Below are positions 11,694-23,338 of a stretch of 64,000 bases of DNA, piece by piece (position 1 is the stretch's first letter; every line of letters begins with the position of its first letter). The stretch is from Dichetophora obliterata. Its lineage: Eukaryota; Arthropoda; Insecta; Diptera; Sciomyzidae. The notes below the pieces were generated by a model. The model was given only the letters and a program-made list of their open reading frames with translations. It had not been told where the DNA came from and ran no database searches. The position numbers were made by a program, and so were the translations under genes. The stretch covers positions 8,390,001 to 8,454,000 of the forward strand of contig OY986436.1 in assembly GCA_963920525.1 (NCBI GenBank), in the 5' to 3' direction.

Positions 11694-13678
11694 TTAATCA
11701 GTATCGTCGATGTCCATTTGGGCTGTCTGGCGCGAAGTTGATGATTTGACAGTTGACGTTCCAGAAGTGGAAGGCCGAGATTTCTTTGCAGCTGGTTCGC
11801 TTGATTCGTCGTCTGATTCTGAGTTTAAAATAGCCACGGCGATATCTTCTGCGTCATTTCCAGTTTGTGGAGTGAATAACGGTATATCTTCTTCTGTATG
11901 TCCTTCTTTATCATCCTCCGTCAACTCGTGCTCGAATTGTGATATCTTTTGAGACCACCAGCATACTTCAGCAATCATTGCGTCGATTTTCTTACCTTTG
12001 AAACGTCTTTCCATCGGCATGGTTACCTGGTGGAATCGTTCACCCTGCTCGTCTGATTCTGTGGGCAGTTGTTTCAGGAACACGTCCAGATGATGGTGCA
12101 TAAAATGGAGTTTTATTGTCATCGTTGCATGAATGGAATCAAAGGCATTGATCATTTTCTTCACCAATTGCGTTGCTTTCTCATTGTCCACGCGGTTTTT
12201 ACCCAAAACATATTGAATAACTGCTTTTATTGCAATACAAGCTTCAAGTTTTTTGGCAGACAATACTTGCGTGAAAGCTTCACTTTTAATGAGTTTGCGG
12301 ATGTCTGGTCCATTTAACACACCTGTATAAAAAATGAGAAAAAGCAACAAGTAACATACATAAAACATATGTTTTGAAGTGAATCAACATTAATGCTAAA
12401 AAATGAAATACAATACCTGCAGTAATTTTATCATTGCTTAGTTTCGGAAATATTCCTTTCAAACAATCGAAAATCTGATCGTTACCTTTGACGGCCACTT
12501 CGATAAACTTTTTCACGATGCCCAATTTTATATGTAGTGGTGGTAGCAAAATATTATCAATATTCTCAATTAACGGTTTGTTGAACAAATTCAAATGCTT
12601 TTGATTCTTCAGATCTCTTTTCACCCAATGTGTGGCCTTATAGTGGTCATGTTTATACCGCGAATCCCATGTGCAGTAGAAGCAGAAGAATTTAGGGAAG
12701 CCGCCTTTTTCAATGACACCTTGCAAAATATTTACTACTTTTAAGTCGCAGCAAATTTTCCAGTTATGCTGCGTATATTTGATTTTGTCCAATATATCTG
12801 CCATGACTTCATAACATTCCTTCATATTCGTTCCGAATGCCAACGGGATGGATGGCATTTTATTTGTAACATGTAATAATACAGCCTTCAAACTTGACGT
12901 GGAGCCATAATCTTCAGTCGGCAGCATTATATTCCATACCCATTTTGTTCACTAAGGCTTTTATGTCGTTGCAATATGTGAACGTATTCAAATCATTGAC
13001 GTTGTATAGTTTTTGGAACTCAGCTTGGCGCTTACGGTAACCGCTGGCGATAACGTTTTTCTGTGTCAGATTTCTGCGCTTCATAAATGTAGTGAAAAGT
13101 TCGGCATCACGCTGCGAAAAACGAAATTCGGCCACGAGGAAATCGATTTATTCTTGTGCTAGTGGCTTTAATGCATCATCTGCGATTTCAGTGAAAAAAT
13201 CCGGATCGAAGTCACCATAGTTTCCCCTTTCTGATGTCATCATTGATAGCATACTCGGACTCGGTGGTTTTGGTACTTTGGCATCATCGGGCATCGGTAT
13301 TGGTAATTCAGCGGAGTCAGTGGCATTATATACTTTTGCTCTGCGTTTTTTTCTATTAATTTCTTTGGTAAAATTTACGCAAGCGTAGCACTTGTCTGGG
13401 TCATGTACCCCGGACGTATTTCTTACCCACAGCATTGGCTTGACATACCGTAAACATAAATTTATTTGATGCAACCACCCCAAGAGATTGCCATAACATA
13501 ATAAACACACCGTATTTGGCGTATGTTCGTCGCCACTTGTATCCTCTTCACATAAATAAAGTTAATATGCTAGTTTAAAATTATTAGAAAATAAATTTTT
13601 TCGTTCTTGTTTTCTATGTTTTGGCTCTAGTTTACCACAAACGTAACAGAAACTATCTAATTTCGAGCATCTTTCCAT
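11694..13678 (-). pseudogene. Broken transposase-like gene (EQGERFHQ family)
   Basis: The reading starts at an ATG at 13678 (MERCSKLDSFCYVCGK, a CxxC pair) and continues with a second Cys pair (CLLCYG), a linker and a large conserved region. Recognisable blocks are ALVNKMGMEY, KICCDLKVVNILQG, LLPPLHIKLGIVKKFIE, AGVLNGPDIRKL, LHFMHHHLDVFLK and SDEQGERFHQ, followed by an acidic Ser-rich tail. A 94-nt intron with GT..AG ends fits at 12323-12416. Breaks: TAA stops near 13562 and 13148; a TGA where Trp is expected plus a frameshift near 12905-12915. I know this family as abundant, mostly unnamed proteins in arthropod and Hydra genomes. Its place inside inverted repeats supports a transposase, but the reaction is inferred. 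Confidence 0.75.
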
Positions 13679-14257
13679 TTTCAATCACTCACTTCAATCA
13701 CTTATATAAAAAAAGTAGAATGACAAAAATTTAACATTGCATCTGTTGATTTCAAGTGTAAAACCACAACCAACTTCGCGCGTCACAGCTGATTGTCACC
13801 ACTGCTGTAAATGAGGTCAACCAGGGTTGATCTTACACAATAGTGATGCCAAGTCGTGTCATGGAGTTATGTGGGTTAACTTATATAAATTTACTTTGTT
13901 CTTTCATAAAAAAAAACAACAACAACGATTTTGACAAATACGCATTTATTTTGTTGTTTCGTTTATAAAAAACGAAAATAAAAAAAAGCTCAAAAATGTT
14001 TGTCAAGGTGTGGTCATATGAAGTTGGTATGTACTAGAAAGTTGTTCATAATTTAATAAGCTACATTTCTCTTCTTGATTGTTTGGTAAAATTTTCAATA
14101 GTTCAAGAGCTGTAGTCGAAAAACAGAAAAAATCGGTGAAAAAAGTGGTACTTTTTTGCGACATTTTTGGGGTTTTGAGCATTTTCTCCTTTCTTAGAAA
14201 TTACTTTTCTCCTCTCATCGAGTACTTTCGGCTGGGATAAGTGATTTTTTGTTTGGA

Positions 14258-14744
14258 ATTTTTGTGTTGTACTGTGTTATTGTATGTATTTTAAGAAAAA
14301 AAATCCGTACACTCTTTATTATAATATTAAATTCTTTGAAAAATACAGTAGTATGTTAAGAATCACTAAAAAAGAGAATGCTTGTTTGTAAAAAACTATG
14401 TAATTCTAATGTTTTTGGCAATAAATGTATTTTTATCTATTTATCTTTTACAAATTTATAACACAACTTTTTTACTCTGCAAAGCAGACATTTTAAAAAG
14501 CTTGTTTTTTAAAAAATAAGAAATCAAATTGTAAGAAACTGTTTTTTCGGGTCTTAAAATTTTGTAAACAACTATTGATTGCTTAACACAAAAGAGTAAG
14601 CATCATGGGCGCAGTTCTTAAAAAATTTTGAATAAACTTATAGTATTTTTTAAACATTAATATTAAAATTTAAAATCTGCAGGAACAACACAAAATTGTT
14701 AATTTCGATTATCTATCTTATATAAAGGGTGATTTTTATGCCTT
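14258..14744. other. AT-rich noncoding DNA
   Basis: No gene or repeat recognised between the transposon end and the next inverted repeat. Confidence 0.6.
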
Positions 14745-14969
14745 ATGCTTGGTTTTCTCTATGTCATTTTTATGACGATACAAAAGTTTATCACCTGAAA
14801 TGCCAACTTAATAAAACTCTAGAATATTTTCTGCGTAGCTCCATTTAATAATTTATTTGTTTTTAATTTTCCAAGATTGCCAAAGTTAGAAATAATGTCA
14901 ACATGTTGTTATTTTCAATTTTACTGACAACAACTGGCAACTGAAAATGACATAGTGAAAACCAAGCAT
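14745..14969. mobile_element. MITE-like inverted repeat, 225 bp
   Basis: atgcttggttttctctatgt at 14745 pairs with the complement ending at 14969 over about 25 bases with one or two mismatches. The loop is about 170 bp and noncoding. No target duplication is evident. Probably a small foldback/MITE relic. Confidence 0.5.
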
Positions 14970-15468
14970 GACAAACAAACGAACAGCACTTGCAAATCAT
15001 TGAATTTTATTATCAAAATTCTTGCTCTGAGAGAAATGTGCTTCAAAAAATTACATCCATTTTACGACCATTTTACGTTCAGCGAACAGGCTATTTATTC
15101 AAGCTACTGTGAACAATCTTCGCACCAGTTTCACTTTATCGGACATTAATCCACACTGTTTAAAACTTTGGACTAAGTTTTTATCTAAACTTTGGATTAA
15201 ATGAATTTATTTTAATCTAAAAAAGTTAAAGTGTTCGACTATTCTTGGACTACAAATCTACACCAAGGTTTTCCATGAAGAAATTGTTAAAAAAGATTTA
15301 AAAAAAATTTTGATTAAACAAAAAATTTTGTAAAATGATTTTGAATTTAAAAAAATAAAATTAACTAATTTTTTTTTGTCTGCGCTAGGTCTCGAACTCA
15401 CGTTCCCGAAGGTTTACTTGCATTTGTAATCAAGCAAATTTAGCGAACCTTTGAAGAAAACAAAATAG
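14970..15468. other. Noncoding DNA
   Basis: A short open frame at 14955-15149 has no recognisable domain. A stretch near 15386-15410, read on the minus strand, looks like a tRNA T-arm (gagttcgagacctagc), but no full cloverleaf or SINE could be built around it. Confidence 0.45.
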
Positions 15469-15652
15469 AAGAAAACAAAATAGAGAACGTGTGTCATACT
15501 CATTGGCCGCATTCAGAGGAGTCACCTGCTGTGAATGGATCATTTAATTGCAAAGGTTTCTCACTCAAATTTAAAAAAAAACAGTTGCCAACTATTGACT
15601 CCGCTGAAAGCTGCCAATGTGTGTGACGCAAGCACTTTATATTGTTTTCTTT
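15469..15652. mobile_element. Imperfect foldback element
   Basis: The left arm (15469-15526, including cattggccgcattcagagga) and the inverted right arm (15594-15652, including the complement of cattggcagctttcagcgga) match at roughly three of four positions over about 58 bases. The outer part of each arm is gaaaacaa-rich. Noncoding and old. Confidence 0.5.
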
Positions 15653-16730
15653 TGTTTGAAATTCGATGGTCGCAGCTCGTGAGAAAATAAGTAGTTATCA
15701 AGGCTATATAATAATAATTTTATCATGAGTGGGACTGCATCGTCCAAAATTTTTTGTTTCTTATTTCAGCTACCATAAACCTATAGTTTTTTTTTTAAAT
15801 ATAATGCAATAATTAATGACGCAAACAATGAAAATAATGTAAATGAAATTCAATGATATGTATGTAAATACAAATTTTATGTATGTGTGTATTATTATGT
15901 ATTTTAAGTGTATATTAATTATTTCAATAAGTTTAATTTATATTTTTGTTTATGTTTTACTTTTGTTTTATATTAAACCCATAATTTAAAATATAATGAA
16001 GTGATAAAAGATGAAAATAATGTGCATTAATGATGAATCGGATGTACGGATGAACCGAATCGGGGGCAGAAAATAAACTGCACTTTGCTTGCAATGCTTT
16101 CTGTTTTCCTTGTAGCAAGATCTCAAATGCAGGCATTAAAAAAGACTTCAAGACCCATCAAACAAAATATTATATATAAAAAAGAAGTAAATTTATTTTA
16201 TTTTAGCTACAGCTCTCCATATACATTGAAAGAAAAAATTAAATTTCCTTTTTGAGGATTAATTTTCATTCAATAGTGCTCCCTGTATTTTATTTTTATA
16301 TCAACAATATTCAATTTAAATGTAATAATATAGTTTGGTCTAATTATAAAATAATAAAAATTCTATCTTAATAAAAAATATTTTGAAAGAAGTAATCAAA
16401 GATTGAGGGGGTGAAAATATAAAATTTTTTTCCGATTATCATGAAAATTCTTATATAGCAGTAAGGCGGTCCATGGCAGGACAAAATCTTCCAGGGAATA
16501 CTAATATTTTACATATATGTTTTCGCTTCGGTCGGCAGTCCCCTCACTGCTATACTTTTTTTATTTGTTTTACTTAAAAAATGTCTCATACATATGTTGG
16601 CCCATTTCGCTACTCTTTCTTATATTTCTAGCCACTTTAAATAAATCTTGTATTTTTACCTTCATTTTATTACAAAGTCCTGAATTGATTTTTATATTAT
16701 TTGTTATGTATTAATATCATGTATAGAAAG
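15653..16730. other. AT-rich noncoding DNA
   Basis: No gene, repeat or transposon end recognised. Short frames at 15957-16151 (minus) and 16517-16714 (plus) are composition-driven; the second is hydrophobic because it is T-rich. Confidence 0.6.
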
Positions 16731-19180
16731 ATGTACATTAGGGGTATAACTTTTTAAAATGTTCCTTAAAATTTAAAAGTACATAGTGTCACATAATGAA
16801 GAATAGGGAAAAATTAATAACTGCGTTTTTAGTTTTCATTTTCATTTAAAAAAGTTCACGCCGCGAGCACAATGAAATTTTCCTAAGTCAGGCAAAATTC
16901 TACTAATTTTCACTTATTGTATTTACGTTACTTTTAAAGTCTTGCGCGACGTAACGTGAGTAAATATGAGTGTAAACTCAGCCTAAAACAAATATGTCTT
17001 TTCCACTAATGCTTTTGTAATGTTGAGCATAGTTGGCCGATTGTCATGACAACGGTAAATTCATCTTAGCTACTTTTGCTTGTTAAATTCTCGGCATAAC
17101 GTGCAGTTGAATTGATTGTATTTTTTAATTACTAAATCAAAATCAAAAGTGCCCTTCAATGTCTTTTAAAAGTAGTAAACGGTGCGTAGAGAAGAACTCT
17201 AAGATTTGGACAAATAATTTAACTCGTTTCGAACAAAGTAAGACAAAAAGACGCGATATACCAAATGTGGAACATTGTTTGAGTGACTTATGTAAAATAC
17301 CGAACAAAATAATTATTATTGGAAGATGCAATGCTTTAGCTAAATTAGAAAAAAATAAAATAAAAAGGTATAAAATTGTGTCAGCAGAAGTGATCGATTT
17401 GTGGCTTAAGCTTAATTTCCCCAGCATTATAAAATCTTCAGTTGAAAGAAAAGTTGTAAAACTTATGAACGATTATTCAAATTTTATAAAGCACAAAAAT
17501 GGTAAAAGTGCCTGTTCCGTTTTTGATCAAATATTCGACATTACTAACGAAAAAGGTTTGTGGCTCAGTGCAGAGGATAAAAAATTGCATTTACTTTGGA
17601 AAAATACAAATGGAAAAGTTGGATACACAACTACTAAGAATATCAACGTGCATCCATCAATAGCTTGTAAAGTAAGTCGAGCTGCAGTTAATTCACATTG
17701 CTGCCAAGAAAATCAAAGTGGTTCTGACTCAACAACATCTATCGACGAAGACCTGAGTTCAAATGCTGAATATGATGAAGACTTCGAACGACCACGTCAA
17801 TTAAAATCTTCAAAATCTTCAACAGTCGCAGTGGTTGCAATTGTTCAAAAAGCAAACGTTACCACAAAAAATGCAGCTAAAATCTGCAAGGAGTTGGTTA
17901 AAGCAGGAGTTAATATACCGACACCTTCACAACCAGGAATTTACAAAGCTGCAATGAAATCAGCAGAAGTTTTGGAAAAAGAATATGTAAACACGCTTTA
18001 AAATGAAAATTGGTGCCTTCATTTTGATGGGAAAAAGTTTGGTGATAAAGAAATACAGGTAGTTGTGTTGAAAAATGAAGAACGAGAAGTTAAGCTGGCT
18101 GTTTTGGTTTTTGATAATAGCAAAAGTGTAACAATATATGAAGGAATTAAAGAAAAGCTCAATAAATTTGATCTTTGGAAATCAATAAAGATGATTGTTT
18201 GCGATACAACTAGTGTCAATACTGGCATTAAAAATGGAGTTGTTTCTCTTCTGAGAAAACATTACGAATTTCTAAAACTACGTCCACCACAATATATTGG
18301 TTGTCAGCACCATGTGCTAGATTTGGTATTAAGGCATGTCATGGATGAGTTACTTGACGGGAAATCAACATCGCCTAATATATCTTTTAATGTATTCTCC
18401 GAACTTATCACTCACTCACTATGAAAACCTTTAAGAAAGCTTCATGCAAAATAAGGAAAAAATTGAAGTAAAGTGCATTAAATGGCGAGATGATATGCAA
18501 TATTTGTTTGAACTTGGGGAAACCTTCAGGTTCTACGAAAAAAACAAAAAATTTCCATTTATAAAGTTCAAAGCAATTCCACCGCTAAGTAACGCTCGTT
18601 GGAACTCCAGAGCTATTCTTGCGATTTTAACATTTATACTCATACCAAAGTATAGAGCTCAATTAACTCCGATATGCCAATTTATATGCGGTGCTTGGTA
18701 TGACGTTTGGTTTTCCGATCATTGTTTTCGTGACAATAATTTTGAAAATTTACAAAATTCGGTAAAGAGGTTTAAAAAAGCTCACGTATGCTTCTTAAAA
18801 CATTGGGTGAAAGAAGATTCAGCCATAGAAAATCAACAGCGCTCTAACATATGTGCCGAACGTGCCATTAAAGTTGTAAAGGACATCTACCCTAGATCCA
18901 AAACACCCCATACTTTGAATATTAAATTTATTTCTACATATGTTTAAAAGGTTAAACCAAATTTTTAATATATTTGTTTGTGATAAAAATTGAATTTTAC
19001 CTTAAAATTAAATGTAAATTTTTTTTAAGGGGTTTTTTATTTCGGATATTGCCTGTCCGGCGTGAAATTTTTGAAGATAAATAAGAAAATAAAAATGCAG
19101 TTATCTTTTTTCCTCTATTCCTCAACTTATAGGGCCATGCAAATATGGTCTTTGAAAAAAGTTATACCCCTAATGTACAT
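16731..19180. mobile_element. hAT-like DNA transposon with intact ends
   Basis: The target duplication atgtacat (16731-16738 and 19173-19180) flanks an element of 2,434 bp (16739-19172). Its ends are a perfect 17-bp inverted repeat, taggggtataacttttt. An 8-bp duplication and ends of the form YARNG are diagnostic of the hAT superfamily. The target also fits both published hAT target consensus forms (T at 2 and A at 7; central TA). The duplicated octamer is itself a palindrome, so it looks like part of the inverted repeat at first sight. The interior carries a broken transposase on the plus strand. Confidence 0.85.
17159..18947 (+). pseudogene. hAT-like transposase, broken
   Basis: A 280-codon first part (17159-18001) has a Lys-rich N-terminus, a Ser/Asp-rich stretch (about residues 183-205) and no zinc finger I can see. 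A TAA at 17999-18001 interrupts it. The same frame continues with WCLHFDGKKFG (a candidate first catalytic Asp), CDTTSVNTG (candidate second Asp) and GCQHHVLDLVLRHVMDELL, which carries the CxxH-type motif found in hAT and related transposases. The frame stops again at 18422-18424 and shifts by one; the rest (18444-18947) includes PLSNARWNSRAILAIL. The expected C-terminal dimerisation region is not obvious. Superfamily is set mainly by the ends; the protein belongs to a poorly named arthropod group. Confidence 0.75.
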
Positions 19181-20838
19181 ATTTATGTTAATATTTTAAA
19201 TTTAACTTTTTTTTAATAAATATGTGTAATGTATTCATTTCACATGTTAAAAAAATAGTTTTTTTATTTAAATGAAAAAAAAAAACAAAAAAATTGCCCC
19301 TCCAAGATTCATGCCTGCCCCCTCTGTCTGCTTGGTCTGGCTACAGGTCTGATTTAAGTTATGAATGTGCTTAATGCTCAAGTAGAAATTTTTTGCATAA
19401 CATATTTTCATTAGTAGTAATAGATACTGATTTAAGCACATTATCAAAACCACATTATATAAAACAATTAATTTGAAAATTGTAGTTCATTTATAATATC
19501 TTAAAAATTTAGTTTGAAAGTGAAAGACTAGATCAACAAAACAAAATTTTAAATTCAAATACGCAAAAACAACGTGTTGTCGAGAAAATATATTATTTAT
19601 CCACGTAAATAGCTACATTGAATCTATGCACGGGAGTGCATAATTTTAATATCTGTTGTCAACATTATTGAAAAATATTTTTGCAGTTTTGCCAGCATCA
19701 TTGAAAACATTCATTCCCATAATGACCCAAGTTCTGCTGTTAAACAATTATTTTAAAGGATAGTCACTTGAAAGGTGGCGCAAATTGATGCTGTGACAGT
19801 CTTGAAAATGTTTCCGCTCATTATGTTATCGCTAAAAGTTTTACAGCACTTGGAATAGTGCAATGCCGCTGGACATATGCTGTGATGATGCATCTGTTAC
19901 ATTCTAGTTTTTAGTTTTGGTTGCTGCATGTTGCGTTACGCCTTATTGACATCGTTAAAGCAATGCAGCGATTGCAATCTCGCATTTAAGAGCGCGTTGC
20001 TCATTACTGTGCTGCATGCACCTAAATGCATGTTATACTCAAGCTGCGGTTGTTTCAGCATGCTCCTGTGTGTGTGTTTGCTTATGCAACGCTGTTGCTT
20101 TTTTACTTTGATATCAAAAAACACCATCCGTGCATTTAAGTGCCCGTTAGCTCTACATTCTATTTGAGTGTCCAGCTGTCTGTGCTTTTCTCTTCTGTCC
20201 ATAATTGCAGTCAAACTGCACGAAAGACTGTCTAGCTGTCTGTCTATCTGTCTGCTTGTGTGACAGTCTTTGAGTTTGTCTGCCGGCTGTCTTTTCTGTG
20301 CTGTCGAATGTCATTTTAACTATCATTTGGCTTGTCTATAAAGTTTGAGATTTTTCTTTAATGCATGGCTGTGTGTATGTGTGTGTGAATGCTTGTGTGG
20401 ATGTGTGGTCAGTTAATTGGTATTTGCGTCTCGCCCAAAGTGAGCGTGAATGTGAACGTGTTTATGCGTGTTCATGCATCAGGGTGTAAGCTTGTCTTGT
20501 AGAATGACGTTAACATTAATTCTATTAAGTTACCTTATGATATGCTATCAGTTTTATGATTCAACATTTAATCGCTAGAGGGCAACATAGTCGCTTTGCA
20601 GTAAAGTGCAATTGAAGTTTGCTTATTTGTTTGTTTGCTTGTTCTGTTAATGGCACAGTTCCGTTGCGTGTCAGTAGTTTTGCCATGCTTGAGTTATGAC
20701 AAAATTTGCAAATATGTTGCATAACCTAAGGCGACATTGAGTGACGTTTGTAAAGGAGAAGCTGTAAAAGTTTTGATATGATTGCAAAAAATCAAAGAAA
20801 AAATCTGAGAAGCAATCCTTAACGCAGACACTACTTCC
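19181..20838. other. Noncoding DNA with CTGT and GT repeats
   Basis: Holds ctgtctgtctatctgtctg-type sequence around 20220-20260 and GT-rich sequence around 20368-20410. Opposed open frames at 19928-20214 have no domain. No gene or transposon recognised. Confidence 0.55.
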
Positions 20839-20980
20839 TACTTTATTCTGTATAACAAAAATGCACATGAACGATAAGCAAGACACGAGAAGCAATAGAA
20901 TTTCGTATAGAAAAAAAGTATTGCTTCTCGTGTTTTGCTTGTCGTTGGTGTACTGCTTCGTGATACAGAATAATGCAGTA
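20839..20980. mobile_element. Hairpin MITE, copy 2 of 3
   Basis: Same layout as 8311-8454. The stem caagacacgagaagcaata (20879-20897) pairs with tattgcttctcgtgttttg (20919-20937), with one G:U pair. The outer arms contain ttattctgtat and atacagaataatgcag. Left and right arms outside the stem differ more than in copy 1, so the outer parts are older or rearranged. Confidence 0.75.
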
Positions 20981-21455
20981 AGTTTTTATTTATTATAAGA
21001 TATTCCGTGTTTATTAGAAAATTTCATTGTATGGATTGGACAACATAGTCTAATTAAGACAAGCACGCAAAAGTATGCAGCGTTTTTTTTTCATTGGCTG
21101 TCGACCCTTTGCACTGTTGCATGATCTATCATTCAACAAACATTTTTATCGTCTTAATTAAATCAAACCATTATTTGCTCAACTAAAGTGCAAAATTATG
21201 TTAACAACTACAACAATTGTGAATTGCTTTACACTTAAACATATTAACTGTAAGTTTTAAATAATTATTTGCAGCGCAGAGTGGGAGAAAAAGGCCAACT
21301 ATTGCACAGAAATTGATTTTTTGGTCTTAGAAGTCTGCTTGAGCAATAGTTTTGGTCTCGCTAACAGCATGCTGTGTGCACATAAGCGGTGGGCAACGGT
21401 AAAATGGTTTAGGTGCCAAGAGCGGACCATTTCACAAATAAAGTTACTTGAACCA
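20981..21455. other. Noncoding DNA
   Basis: No domain in the short plus-strand frame 21321-21545, which also runs through the piggyBac end. Nothing else recognised. Confidence 0.55.
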
Positions 21456-21712
21456 TTAACCCTCCGTTTGGCACGTGGGTCTGGCCAGAACTTATTCGAT
21501 TTTAATTTTAATTTAGGTTTATTTTTAATTAAGCTAGCGACTTGAAATGTAGCTTCTTAAAATTTCATTGGCTGTAGTTCTATCTAAAAATCAGTTTGAA
21601 AAAACCAATGCAAGGATATTTATAAGGATTTTATGGTGTACACATCGTATTCATATCACATGGGTCTGGGTAGACCCATATATATTTTGTATGAAAAATA
21701 ATGCAATTTGAA

Positions 21713-22110
21713 TAATAGCAAAATTACAATGCAGCAGTGGCAGCGTCAGTGGCAGTGACAGTGTCAGTGGCAGTAAGCAGTTTTTTAATATATCACTGCA
21801 GCAAAATTACAATTCAGCAGTGAGCAGTAGCAATATTTTGACGTCTAACATATTTGTTTTTTTATTTTTTAGCTCCAAATGTTAATGTAAGTTATATTTT
21901 TTCAAGTTGTCACTCTGTTTTTTCATTCACTATATTGGCAGCAGTGTGACAGTGGCAGTAAATTTAGAAATAGAACTAACCTCAGCAGTACTGCTTGCTG
22001 CCGCTGCTGTTATGTGAGAGCTACCATTGAATAACATTATTTCTAAAATAACAGCTGATCACTGCCACTGCCACTGACGCTGACACTGCCGCATTGTAAT
22101 TTCGCTATAA
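21713..22110. mobile_element. Nested foldback element rich in CAGTGG words
   Basis: Left arm taatagcaaaattacaatgc plus gcagtggcagcgtcagtggc faces an inverted right arm with the complement of ttatagcgaaattacaatgc plus gcagtgtcagcgtcagtggc. A partial third copy (gcaaaattacaattcagcag) starts near 21801 in the left-arm orientation. No coding capacity. It lies wholly inside the piggyBac element and so inserted later, or arose there. Confidence 0.7.
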
Positions 22111-22222
22111 GTTGCTTTGCTTTCTTTCTTTTGGAAATTTTCAATTCCATCTGCCACTTATTCTCTTTGAATTTGTTTATTTATGTGTATTTTTACTATA
22201 AGGTCTGTTTCCGTACTGATTT

Positions 22223-22243
22223 CAAGTAACTTGAAGTTACTTG
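22223..22243. repeat. 21-bp palindrome
   Basis: caagtaactt and its exact complement aagttacttg flank a single G. A related word, aagttacttgaac, sits just outside the left end of the piggyBac element (21441-21453). Function unknown. Confidence 0.5.
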
Positions 22244-22493
22244 AACGCGGTTTCTCTACATATTTTTCAAGCTCGAGAGACAGGAAGAGCAAGCAAAATA
22301 TCACTTTTTATTCTAGAAATTACAATTACTAGACAAAGCTTTTTTCTATTCGTTGACAAGCTAGTTTCTTGTTTTGGATTTCATGGCAATCTAGTTTCTG
22401 TAAACTTCTGTGTTCAAAATAGGTCTAAAAACTTGCTTGTATTATACAAACGCTTAAACAGTACATTATACAAACGCTTGTCAAGGCGAAGCA

Positions 22494-22804
22494 ATGAAAC
22501 CCGAAGCAATATTGTTTTACAATGCAAATAGAGCGAGCGTCGATTGCATGGATCAAATGGTTACACATTTTACTTCAAAACAATCAACAAAACGATGGAC
22601 TTTTGCTTTTACCTGCAATATGCTAGATGTAATGGTATTGGCTGCATTTTGCATTTGCAAAAAAGTCGATGGCACCAAAGGATCTGATGCAAGATGATAT
22701 TTCCTATGCATGCTATCAAACACATTGGCTCTCCCTCACATCGAACAGCGAATGTACAACCCTCACATCAACAAACAATTCAGTACTCGTTTGGACTTTG
22801 AATA
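22494..22804 (+). pseudogene. piggyBac transposase C-terminal fragment
   Basis: KPEAILFYNANRASVDCMDQ and the following TKRWTFAFTCNMLDV match the conserved last third of piggyBac transposases (DDE_Tnp_1_7), where the Asp of VDxxD is part of the catalytic core and NMLD closes it. An in-frame TGA at 22695-22697 interrupts; the frame then continues with LALPHIEQRMYN, resembling the family's next block, and stops near 22804. The N-terminal two thirds, with the first two catalytic Asp residues, and the C-terminal cysteine finger are absent. Not functional. Confidence 0.85.
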
Positions 22805-23338
22805 ATTTTTCGAAAGACAAATAAATGCAAGTATTCAAGTTCGATTAAGATTTCATTTACCATTAGTTTTCATTTTGAGTTGACTTCATCTCATTTGACT
22901 CGTTTTCACTTTTTTGTTTCTCTTCAGATTGATCGTTTCTTTTTTTCAAAATGTTCAAACGCACTATCAAAAGATTTTATATTTGTTCTTCTTGCCACAA
23001 AGATAATTAGTAACAATCTATGTAGTATATTTCAGTAGAACATTAGCTGAATGGAAGTTTGAAACAGCATTCTTACAGTATAAAGCATACATACAGTATA
23101 ACAAAAGTATTTTTTTTAACATTCCAAAAACATTTCTTCAATATTTTTCACGCATGCAAAAACTACTGAAAAAACACGAGAAAATTGGAAATATATATCC
23201 ACACTATGCATAAATAAGTCTCAATTTATCACCAAAAACGCAATATTTACATGTAAATGCTTGAAAATGTATGTGAGTCTGGCCAGACCCATGCGGTACG
23301 AATGTGACTCGCTGAATATGTGCCAAACGGAGGATTAA

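Larger units (their letters stand above)
10492..14257. mobile_element. DNA transposon with 255-bp terminal inverted repeats
   Basis: The right end (14003-14257) is a 255-bp inverted copy of the left end, which is split into 10492-10552 and about 11288-11480 by about 740 bp of extra DNA. Outermost bases are tccaaacaaaaaatcactta on the left and the complement on the right. A broken transposase gene on the minus strand lies inside (11694-13678). I could not find a convincing target duplication: the flanks share only ttttg. The superfamily is not certain. Confidence 0.85.
21456..23338. mobile_element. piggyBac-family element between TTAA sites
   Basis: TTAA at 21456-21459 and 23335-23338 flanks an element of 1,875 bp. 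The ends are ccctccgtttggcac (left) and the complement of tcctccgtttggcac (right). An inner repeat tgggtctggccaga follows 1 base later on the left but about 28 bases later on the right. This end-plus-displaced-inner-repeat asymmetry is the layout known for piggyBac. TTAA duplication and a transposase C-terminus inside (22494-22804) agree. A foldback element is nested at 21713-22110. Confidence 0.88.

Noticed and set aside
11694..12368. A minus-strand frame with an apparent signal peptide (MFYVCYLLLFLIFYTG).
   Set aside because: The hydrophobic start is the translated intron at 12323-12416. The real protein joins upstream through GT..AG splice sites.
15380..15450. A T-arm-like string (gagttcgagacctagc) on the minus strand, suggesting a tRNA or tRNA-derived SINE.
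   Set aside because: No D arm or full cloverleaf, and no repeat copies seen in the window.
19928..20214. Overlapping open frames on both strands.
   Set aside because: Neither shows domain, codon bias or splice context; mutual openness is typical of chance frames.
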